Shown one piece after another: positions 3,733-10,095 of a stretch of DNA of 10,095 bases (positions are counted from its first letter, which is position 1; the number at the start of each line of letters is the position of its first letter). The notes beneath the pieces are model-generated. The model ran no database searches. It was not told the DNA's origin and worked only from the letters and a program-made list of their open reading frames with translations. The position numbers were made by a program, and so were the translations under genes. This DNA is from Syntrophomonadaceae bacterium (GTDB lineage: Bacteria; Bacillota; Ch66; Ch109), in NCBI GenBank assembly GCA_012512295.1, contig JAAZDI010000173.1:1-10095 (forward strand), in the 5' to 3' direction.

Positions 3733-5964
3733 ATGCGGCATACGGTCAGGATTCATTATGATAATAAAAAGGAATTTGTCGAGCCGGTAATGTGGGTCTG
3801 GGTGAGCGATGGAGCCACCTTGGAAAGGGAGATTACTCCTTCGGGCCAGGATGATTTTGGGGTCTACTATGATCTGAACTATAATCGGAGCAGTTTTTAT
3901 TTTCGCTTTAAGGATGGTCAGGGAGTGGGAGCGATTTGGGAAGATGAATCCCTGAAGCGTTACTACAGCCAACATTTGGGCCCAGAAATCTGGTCCATGG
4001 CGGACCGGCACAATCTTTATCCAGTCCAGCCAGCGGAACCAGTGGGTAATGTCCGAGCCTATTATGATGAAATCAAGCACCTGATTCTCAAGGATAATTT
4101 TTATTTTCCTCAAACAGACGTCAGCGGTCTCGGTATTCCCTCCATGCTGGGAGCAAATCTGTTAGCCGACGGCTCAATTCTGTTTGGTTTTTTTCATCCT
4201 CGGGCGGCCCGGGTCTATTTGACCGGAACGTTTAATGATTTTCAGTGCCCCGGCCACGCGAACCCTGAGCCCGATAAATTTATTGAAATGAAGTTATACC
4301 GGGGCTTTTACTATCAGCCGAATATCTGGCTAGCCCGCATTGTTCCGCCTGAGCCAGGTGCCCGGATTGAGTATAAGTTTTATGTTCAAGGCGGGTTAGG
4401 GGGAGGAGTCACGGAGAAGTATGTGACCGATCCTTATACCCGGGTGTTCAGCGATGACTTCCTGCACCGTAACTCGGTTGTGGTCGATCCAACACGTTTC
4501 ACCTGGACTGATTCGAAGTGGCAAACACCCCCGGTTCACGAGCTTATTCTTTATGAACTTAATATCTATGGCTTTACCGATAATGACCCAGACATCCCAG
4601 ATGAATATCAGGGCACTTTTAAGGGAGTCACTCATCGCATTCGCAGCGGTTATTTTAATGACTTAGGCGTAAACGTGATCGCCCTGATGCCCACTGCCGA
4701 GGTCCCCCGAAAAAGAGGCCTGGGCTATGAACCTTGTACTTTTATGGCCGTAGAAAAGGATTTTGGCACCCCGGATGATTTTCGGGAAATGGTCAATGAG
4801 GCCCATAACCATGGTCTGGCGGTGATTATTGATCAGGTTTTTAATCACACCTCCAATGATTTTAACCCGTTGTGGGACCTGATTGATGACCAGTCGGGCG
4901 ACGGAGGTTTTTATTTTGCCGGAAAAACCATGTGGGGCAATAGGGTAGCCACCGGTAAGGACGAGGTTGACAATATGCTGATTGATTCCTGCAAATTGTT
5001 TATTAAGGAATACCATATTGATGGATTCCGCTTTGACGCCACGCATAGTTTTTTTCTCAACCATAAGCTGCTGCACCGGTTGGCGCATGAGATTAAGGAT
5101 ACCGGTTTTAAACCGGATGCGATCCTAATTGCCGAGAATCTGCCGAATGAACCGGATCTAAACTTGGAGGGCTATAATGGTTATGCTCAATGGTCAAATG
5201 TCTTTCATGATAAGATCAAAGCCCTTTTACGGGAGGGACGTTTTGAAGGAGCAGATAATTCACCCGCCAATTTGGGATCAGCTTTTTATTTCGGCAAAGA
5301 CAGTTTTGCGGCACATACCAATAATGTCATTAATTACTGCGAAAGCCATGATGAAAACAGTGTCCAGTTTGAAGTAGCCACCGGCGGGCCGCATCTGCAA
5401 GAGCAACAAATAAAAAACCGTAAGGCTAGATTAGGCATGCTTTCCACGGTCGTCGCCCTGGGTCAGCCGATGATTTATATGGGGCAAGAATACGGTGTGG
5501 AACGGGAACGCAATCGAATCGATGTGGATTGGCTTAAACATGATGAAACCAGCCAGTTTTACCAATGGACCAAGGGATTATTTCATCTGCGCCGGCGTTA
5601 TCCGGGATTAAAACTATACGGATATAATCCGGCAGACGAGGGCTTGTTTACCTGGGTCATTGGGCCATGGCTGGGGGATAAGCGGGGTGGGGGCCACCGG
5701 GTGATCGGCTGGCGAACCCATGATCAGGGAGATCCCTGGGAGAGGATCCTGGTCCTGCTTAACTTCGAGGGTAAAGATATAACGGTCGATCTGGATCTGA
5801 TCCCCGGCCGCTGGATTAAGCTAGCGGATATTGAGCAGGTGAACGACATTCCACCGATCGGTAGCAAAAGGCTGAATGACTGGGACAACCTGAATACAGA
5901 CGGACAATTCCATAACTTTGTTCTTCCGCCTTATAGTGGATTTATTTACAAATACGCGCCCTAA
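3733..5964 (+). CDS. CBM48-GH13 alpha-glucan enzyme (branching/debranching type)
   Basis: This 743-residue enzyme cleaves or transfers alpha-glucan chains. Residues 1-100 form a separate beta-rich domain opening with VRIHYD, like a starch-binding or pullulanase-associated module. Residues about 145-255 are an isoamylase-type CBM48 (FGFFHPRAARVYLTGTFNDF). The GH13 barrel (about 268-600) has every catalytic motif: IIDQVFNHT (365-373), GFRFDAT with nucleophile D435, IAENL with acid/base E468, and ESHDEN with D540. A small C-terminal beta domain follows. No signal peptide is visible, so it should act in the cytoplasm. The stretch GYNGYAQWSNVFHD (480-493) echoes TreZ (GYGIDAQWMDDFHH), but the protein is longer and differs elsewhere. 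Start: ATG 3733, 9 nt after AAAGGAGGT (3715-3723); the upstream TTG at 3724 abuts that site and is rejected. Exact specificity (branching, debranching or amylase) is open. Confidence 0.85.
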   Translation: MRHTVRIHYDNKKEFVEPVMWVWVSDGATLEREITPSGQDDFGVYYDLNYNRSSFYFRFKDGQGVGAIWEDESLKRYYSQHLGPEIWSMADRHNLYPVQPAEPVGNVRAYYDEIKHLILKDNFYFPQTDVSGLGIPSMLGANLLADGSILFGFFHPRAARVYLTGTFNDFQCPGHANPEPDKFIEMKLYRGFYYQPNIWLARIVPPEPGARIEYKFYVQGGLGGGVTEKYVTDPYTRVFSDDFLHRNSVVVDPTRFTWTDSKWQTPPVHELILYELNIYGFTDNDPDIPDEYQGTFKGVTHRIRSGYFNDLGVNVIALMPTAEVPRKRGLGYEPCTFMAVEKDFGTPDDFREMVNEAHNHGLAVIIDQVFNHTSNDFNPLWDLIDDQSGDGGFYFAGKTMWGNRVATGKDEVDNMLIDSCKLFIKEYHIDGFRFDATHSFFLNHKLLHRLAHEIKDTGFKPDAILIAENLPNEPDLNLEGYNGYAQWSNVFHDKIKALLREGRFEGADNSPANLGSAFYFGKDSFAAHTNNVINYCESHDENSVQFEVATGGPHLQEQQIKNRKARLGMLSTVVALGQPMIYMGQEYGVERERNRIDVDWLKHDETSQFYQWTKGLFHLRRRYPGLKLYGYNPADEGLFTWVIGPWLGDKRGGGHRVIGWRTHDQGDPWERILVLLNFEGKDITVDLDLIPGRWIKLADIEQVNDIPPIGSKRLNDWDNLNTDGQFHNFVLPPYSGFIYKYAP

Positions 5965-6013
5965 ATCTGGTCAGCCTGTTTTAGTTTAGCCGCATGCCGT
6001 TAAGCAATCCTAC

Positions 6014-6040
6014 GAGTAAATAAAAATACGACTGAGTAAA
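6014..6040. repeat. direct repeat in the GH13-GH57 gap
   Basis: GAGTAAA occurs at 6014-6020 and again at 6034-6040, exactly 20 bases apart, each preceded within a few bases by TACGA. The spacing of nearly two helical turns could suit a dimeric regulator. The gap of 103 nt has no terminator and no clear promoter, so the two glycosidase genes are probably cotranscribed. Confidence 0.3.
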
Positions 6041-6067
6041 CCACTAACGTCGTTGAGGAGGAGTCTA

Positions 6068-8026
6068 ATGAAGGACGTTTATGTAATTTTAGCCTTCCAC
6101 GCTCATGAAATGATCTGGGATCTGCCGGAGATTCTAACGTCTTACCTGGATGATGGCAACCCGATGAAGGAGACCGTCTTCGAAGAAAACTATCTGAAAA
6201 AACGGCATGCGGAAGGACGAGATATTTATTCTTTATGCAGTGAATTTGGCGATCGGCTGGGGGCACCTCTGTGTGTCGAGTATACCAATGAACTGTTAGT
6301 TCAAATCAAAGACGTTATGCCGAGTACCTTTGAGAAAATGAAAAAAGATTACCAACGCGGCCGGCTGTACCCCTTGTACGGTCATGCGCACCACACCCAT
6401 ATTGCTTTACTAAGCGCAGAGGAAATGACTCAGGAGGTGGTCTGGAATAAAGAGTACCTCCACAATGTGATGGGTGTGCCCTATCCCAAATACCCGGGGC
6501 TTTTTCCGACCGAGGACTCCCTTGATTACCAAAAATTGTCCGGGATTAGCGAGGCAAATATTAGTTACGTTATTTTTCCTCACCTGCGGCCAGGTAAAGT
6601 GCCTTATACGGTTGAAGGAGAAGGGGACATAACCTACAAACCTTTTTTGATCCAGACAGACAAGCAGAATCTATTGGCCTTTCCTCGCAATTTTCCTATC
6701 TCCCAGGAAATATGGCGGCCAATTACTAAAATGAAGCGGGATGAAGTTAAATTCCAGGGGTATATGCTCGGAACCTACCCAGTGTTTTACAACGAGTATC
6801 TAAATCAGGAAAAAGAAAGGTTTCCTATTTCTTTTGAAGAGGGAGTAGAAATCTACAAAAAAGTCTTACAGACAGAACTGGAGAAAGCCCCGGATAAAGC
6901 AGTGTTGGTGTATGTCCAGGACCTGGAGTTGATGGATTTTGGCGATATTGCTTTGGAAATAATGGAGAAGGCCTGGCGGGATATTATGCAGCAGGAAGTC
7001 AAAAATATGAAGATTCATTTTATCACGCCTGATCAGTATATTGACGAAGTTCTGGGCCAACAAAATATCCGGCACCTGCCCCGGGTAAAATTTGAGCAGG
7101 TTTGCTGGGCTCCGGAAATCAGGCTTATCCTGCGGACTGATGGACACTATCCGCCGATCGGGGTTACCGGCGTAGGTCGGTATGATCTAGAAAAAACCGG
7201 CGTCTATCACAAACCCCTTATTTTTTGGGAAAACGGGAAATATTCTTGCCAAATTTTTGAAACCTTGATGGCCAACTTAAATATCACTATTCAGGTTCCA
7301 ATTGGAGCCGAGCAATTGGATACACTCCAGTATCATTTAGATAAATTAGATTTACGGGCCCAAGCAGTAATGTATTTGCGGCTGATAAAAAGGGCCTGTA
7401 ATTGGGGCTGGCGACCTACTGAAGGGAGACAGAAACGGCCCTGCCTAAAAGGTTTTCTTTTAGGCCAGATTCTGCTTCGCGTGTTGACCGAGTCACCACC
7501 TGAATTGATTCTAAACCGGGAGATGAAGGAAATTGATCCACGAAATCTGGTGGGGATCATTGAGGTACTGCGGGCTTTTATTGACAATCGGGTGAAGTAC
7601 CTGAAGTATGGCTTGGCCAAGCTGACCCAGGAAAAACCTGGTGTTGATTTAACCGAGGCATACGCTGAGTTTCCTTTAGTCGAGGTCTGGAAGAAAAAAG
7701 CGGTGGATAGCGTTCGGCGGATGTACCGCGTCTTTATCAGTGATTTAGAGCCAGTGGAAAAAACGCGGGAGATAATCAAAGGGATGCAGGATTACTGTCA
7801 GGCCTTGTTCATCGCCACCGAGCATATTCAACGGTGCTGGGCTAAAGCAGCCGAACATAAGGAGTTTTTAGTGGAAAAAATGTATGAGTATCTTTATGAC
7901 CTCTACCCTCCAATGTTCCCGGCAATGGTTACGCAAATTGATGCCATGAGTCAGGCGGAGGTTCAGCAATACTTTACCCGATTAGCCCAGGAGGATCAAC
8001 CGCCAAATGTCCTGGCGGCAAAATAA
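6068..8026 (+). CDS. divergent glycoside hydrolase family 57 protein
   Basis: The 652-residue product shows the GH57 plan, though divergently. An N-terminal strand ends in FHAHEM (10-15), at the place of the usual HQP motif. GRLYPLYGHAHHTH (98-111) matches the second His motif. GLFPTED (144-150) carries the expected nucleophile E149, and YVQDLELMD (282-290) offers D285 as acid/base. Known GH57 members are retaining alpha-glucan enzymes: amylase, 4-alpha-glucanotransferase, branching enzyme and amylopullulanase. Residues about 425-640 are a long, mostly helical C-terminal part. No signal peptide or membrane span is seen. Start: ATG 6068, 6 nt after GGAGG (6057-6061); the TTG at 6053 runs into that site and is rejected. 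It follows the GH13 gene and converges with treZ, which points to shared cytoplasmic glucan metabolism. The reaction is not predictable. Confidence 0.78.
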   Translation: MKDVYVILAFHAHEMIWDLPEILTSYLDDGNPMKETVFEENYLKKRHAEGRDIYSLCSEFGDRLGAPLCVEYTNELLVQIKDVMPSTFEKMKKDYQRGRLYPLYGHAHHTHIALLSAEEMTQEVVWNKEYLHNVMGVPYPKYPGLFPTEDSLDYQKLSGISEANISYVIFPHLRPGKVPYTVEGEGDITYKPFLIQTDKQNLLAFPRNFPISQEIWRPITKMKRDEVKFQGYMLGTYPVFYNEYLNQEKERFPISFEEGVEIYKKVLQTELEKAPDKAVLVYVQDLELMDFGDIALEIMEKAWRDIMQQEVKNMKIHFITPDQYIDEVLGQQNIRHLPRVKFEQVCWAPEIRLILRTDGHYPPIGVTGVGRYDLEKTGVYHKPLIFWENGKYSCQIFETLMANLNITIQVPIGAEQLDTLQYHLDKLDLRAQAVMYLRLIKRACNWGWRPTEGRQKRPCLKGFLLGQILLRVLTESPPELILNREMKEIDPRNLVGIIEVLRAFIDNRVKYLKYGLAKLTQEKPGVDLTEAYAEFPLVEVWKKKAVDSVRRMYRVFISDLEPVEKTREIIKGMQDYCQALFIATEHIQRCWAKAAEHKEFLVEKMYEYLYDLYPPMFPAMVTQIDAMSQAEVQQYFTRLAQEDQPPNVLAAK

Positions 8027-8041
8027 GGATACTCTTATCCT
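8026..8041. terminator. weak hairpin between convergent genes
   Basis: AGGATA (8026-8031) and TATCCT (8036-8041) form a 6-bp stem with a 4-nt loop, spanning the 8-nt gap between the GH57 and treZ stop codons and both gene ends. It has no T run on either side, so efficient termination is doubtful. Transcripts of the two genes may overlap at their 3' ends. Confidence 0.25.
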
Positions 8042-9825
8042 CTTTCCAATATAATAAGGTTGCCCGGCGTCAAGATCTGGCTTTCGCCTACGACGCTCCC
8101 GCCGTAGACCGGCCATTCAGAATTTAGGAGATGGGTTCCCGGGTAGGGTAAGGGCTGGTTTCCTTGACCCAGGTTAAATAAGGCGATTAATTCTCGGTTT
8201 TCGCGCCACCGTCTTACGGTAATGAGCCGCAGTTCTTCTTGAACTTTGACCTCCAGATTGAATTTATCCAGGACCCTTAGGACCGGATGGGTCCGGCGAA
8301 GAGCGAGCAGGTCGCGGTAAAAGGCGAACATAAACTTGTTTTGCGCCTCCCAATCAGTGCGGGGCGTTAGCTTGGAACGGTAAAAAGTGGCGGGATCCTG
8401 AGGGTTGGGCGCTTCTCCCCAGCTAAAACGTTGGAATTCTTTCTGACGTCCCTTGACCACCGCGTCCTTTAGGTCCGGATCAGTAAAGTCAGTAAAAAAC
8501 AGAAAAGGATTTTTTTCTGCATACTCTTCACCCATAAAAATCAGCGGCAGATAAGGAGAAATCAGGACCAAGCCAGCAGCGGCTTTCAGATAAGGAAATT
8601 CAACCAGTTGGGAGAGCCGCTCCCCTTGAGCTCGGTTGCCAACCTGATCATGGTTTTGAGTGGCAACGACAAACTGTTTGCCTGGGTTAGTCGAGGCATC
8701 AGTACCCCGATTTTTCTTCAGAAACCGGGAGTATTCGCCAGTATAAAGGTAGTTCTTAAATACTTTTTCAAAGTCCTTGATCCGGCCATAATCCAAATAA
8801 TAACCGTCTGATTCCCCAGTTAAAACGGTGTGGATACAGTGATGAAAATCATCCATCCATTGGGCATCTATCCCGTAGCCACCCTGATCAATGGGGTTAA
8901 TCAGTTTAACATTATTTTCGTCGGTTTCGGCAATTACAACCAAGCGGCGGCCTTGTTGGGCGGCCAGTTTTTTCACGGTTTGACTAATTTCTTGCAGGAT
9001 ATGGGGTTCACTGTCGTCCAGGATAGCGTGCACCGCATCCAAGCGAAGTCCGTCAAAGTGATAGTTTTCAATCCAGTGGGTAACATTGTCCAACACCATT
9101 TGACGCGTAAACTCGCAAAATGCGTCATCATAGTTTACCGCGGCTCCCCACGGCGTCTCGTGCTTATAGGTGAAGTAAGGACCAAACTCCGGCAGGTAGT
9201 TTCCTTCCGGTCCCAGGTGGTTATAAACGACATCCAGCAGGACCGCGAGCCCTTTTTGGTGACACTGGTCAATCAGATACTTAAGGTCGTCCGGGTTACC
9301 ATAGTTGTGATTAACGCTGAACAAAAACACTCCATCATATCCCCAATTCCACCGACCTGGGGTCTGAGCCAAGGGCATGAGTTCCAGGGTATTTACTCCA
9401 AGTTCGAGTAAATAATCTAACTTCGCGGCAGCTGCCCGGAAGGTGCCCTCTGAGGTGAAAGTCCCCACGTGTAATTCATAGATCACCATTTCTTCAAGGT
9501 CTCGTCCCGGCCAGTTCTGGTCGTGCCAGGTATATGTCTGATGGTTCACGACTTGGGAGAATCCATGCACGCCAAAAGGCTGAAAGTGGCTGTAAGGATC
9601 CGGGAAATCTTTATCATTGGCCAGCCTGTATTTATAGAGCAGGTCCAGACCTAAGCCAGTCACCGTAGCGGTATAAACGTGGGGCCGTTCCTCGGTCATG
9701 GGGAATAGTATTACCTGATCTGTTAACTGCACTACCAGGTTAACTTCGGGTTTATCATACGCAAAGACGCGGAAGGAAACCTCTGCCTTTTGGGGATCTT
9801 TAATCCAGGCGCCCATTCGCTTCAT
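8035..9825 (-). CDS. treZ: maltooligosyltrehalose trehalohydrolase
   Basis: This enzyme hydrolyses the alpha-1,4 bond next to the terminal trehalose unit of maltooligosyltrehalose and releases trehalose, the second step of the TreY/TreZ route from glycogen or maltodextrin. The 596-residue length is normal. Residues about 1-105 are the CBM48-like N-domain (the family usually opens with GA, here MGAWIKDP at 4-11). The GH13 barrel carries WGYDGV (161-166), DVVYNHLGPEGNY (198-210), GLRLDAVHAI with nucleophile D263, VIAETDEN with acid/base E300, and QNHDQVGNR with D393. MGEEYAE (431-437) and FFTDF (443-447) are typical of TreZ. Start: ATG 9825, with GTGAGG (9840-9835) 9 nt ahead. An in-frame GTG at 9840 is that same GTGAGG and lacks its own site; ATG 9816 is possible. 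No treY is in the window. A palindrome at 9846-9864 may control the gene. Confidence 0.93.
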   Translation of the reverse strand: MKRMGAWIKDPQKAEVSFRVFAYDKPEVNLVVQLTDQVILFPMTEERPHVYTATVTGLGLDLLYKYRLANDKDFPDPYSHFQPFGVHGFSQVVNHQTYTWHDQNWPGRDLEEMVIYELHVGTFTSEGTFRAAAAKLDYLLELGVNTLELMPLAQTPGRWNWGYDGVFLFSVNHNYGNPDDLKYLIDQCHQKGLAVLLDVVYNHLGPEGNYLPEFGPYFTYKHETPWGAAVNYDDAFCEFTRQMVLDNVTHWIENYHFDGLRLDAVHAILDDSEPHILQEISQTVKKLAAQQGRRLVVIAETDENNVKLINPIDQGGYGIDAQWMDDFHHCIHTVLTGESDGYYLDYGRIKDFEKVFKNYLYTGEYSRFLKKNRGTDASTNPGKQFVVATQNHDQVGNRAQGERLSQLVEFPYLKAAAGLVLISPYLPLIFMGEEYAEKNPFLFFTDFTDPDLKDAVVKGRQKEFQRFSWGEAPNPQDPATFYRSKLTPRTDWEAQNKFMFAFYRDLLALRRTHPVLRVLDKFNLEVKVQEELRLITVRRWRENRELIALFNLGQGNQPLPYPGTHLLNSEWPVYGGSVVGESQILTPGNLIILERG

Positions 9826-10095
9826 GTTTAATCGCCTCACTTAGTCGGAGAATTGAATTGTCCGTTTATTTCATGGATGTAATAGCTTAAGGACCCACAT
9901 ACAGCTAAGCAGCACAATCATTGAATGTATAATCCATGATTCGTCGTATTTCGACGAGGTCAGCGATCGGCGATTTACTCATATTATTCTGTTTTCTTCT
10001 CAGTCTAGCCTGCTGACCGAGTTAAACACTTGCGTGACTGCTAAAGCATAATATAACCAAAGAATTAGGAAACTATATATACTAATACCGAGAGG
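9826..10095. other. non-coding right edge upstream of treZ
   Basis: Besides the palindrome at 9846-9864, this stretch contains a hairpin TCGTCG/CGACGA (9941-9957, 5-nt loop) and a 25-codon minus-strand ORF (9982-9905) without a good ribosome binding site. TCGAAA and TATACA with a 17-nt spacer on the minus strand (about 9951 down to 9923) form only a 4/6 plus 4/6 promoter match. No RNA gene is seen. Confidence 0.4.
9846..9864. promoter_or_regulatory. interrupted palindrome ahead of treZ, candidate operator
   Basis: The 19-bp sequence reads CGGA-n-AATT-n-AATT-n-TCCG, symmetric except for its three single-base spacers (9850, 9855, 9860). It ends 5 nt upstream of the treZ ribosome binding site. 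A symmetric site here could bind a dimeric repressor or form a hairpin near the ribosome binding site. No known regulator consensus was recognised. Confidence 0.4.

Noticed and set aside
3613..4113. 166-codon minus-strand ORF
   Set aside because: It is antisense to the start of the GH13 gene and its composition mirrors that gene; no domain seen.
7333..7779. 148-codon minus-strand ORF
   Set aside because: It is antisense to the GH57 coding region; Ser/Arg-rich composition typical of a shadow frame.
8830..9411. 193-codon plus-strand ORF
   Set aside because: It lies wholly antisense to treZ, whose motifs are all intact; no ribosome binding site and no family features.

Overview
The window looks like chromosomal DNA of a Bacillota (Firmicutes) bacterium. 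The grounds are strong AGGAGG-type ribosome binding sites a few bases ahead of ATG codons, AT-rich gaps between genes of moderate GC, rho-independent terminators with long T runs, and a tiny Gly/Cys-rich single-helix protein of the kind common in spore formers. The genus cannot be read from the sequence; a deep-branching clostridial or limnochordial lineage is a guess.

Left part (1-1715). A small membrane-anchored zinc-ribbon protein (139-366, minus) and a cysteine synthase (542-1462, plus) diverge from a shared promoter region. The cysteine synthase has a well-formed sigma-A promoter at 449-477. Converging on it is an unlisted 38-residue Cys-rich small-protein gene (1599-1715, minus) with a good ribosome binding site and its own terminator (1490-1516).

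Middle (1716-3732). A calcineurin-like protein phosphatase (1962-2648) is followed by a protein of unknown family (2741-3178) and a strong terminator (3223-3252). About 480 bases without a credible gene follow. This gap is rich in hairpins and in short repeats, and a roughly 50-base element in it (3340-3390) is clearly related to one on the other strand at 1546-1594. The two terminators at 1490-1526 and 3218-3253 are also related to each other. Together they suggest a dispersed repeat family in the intergenic spaces of this genome.

Right part (3733-10095). This is an alpha-glucan block. A CBM48-GH13 enzyme (3733-5964) and a divergent GH57 enzyme (6068-8026) run left to right. Meeting them tail to tail, 8 bases away, is maltooligosyltrehalose trehalohydrolase (treZ, 9825-8035). 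None of the three has a visible signal peptide, so they probably act on cytoplasmic glycogen-like glucan or maltooligosaccharides. TreZ normally needs TreY to make its substrate, and no treY lies in the window. TreY may lie elsewhere in the genome. The GH13 and GH57 enzymes probably remodel the same glucan. An interrupted palindrome just ahead of treZ (9846-9864) is a candidate operator.
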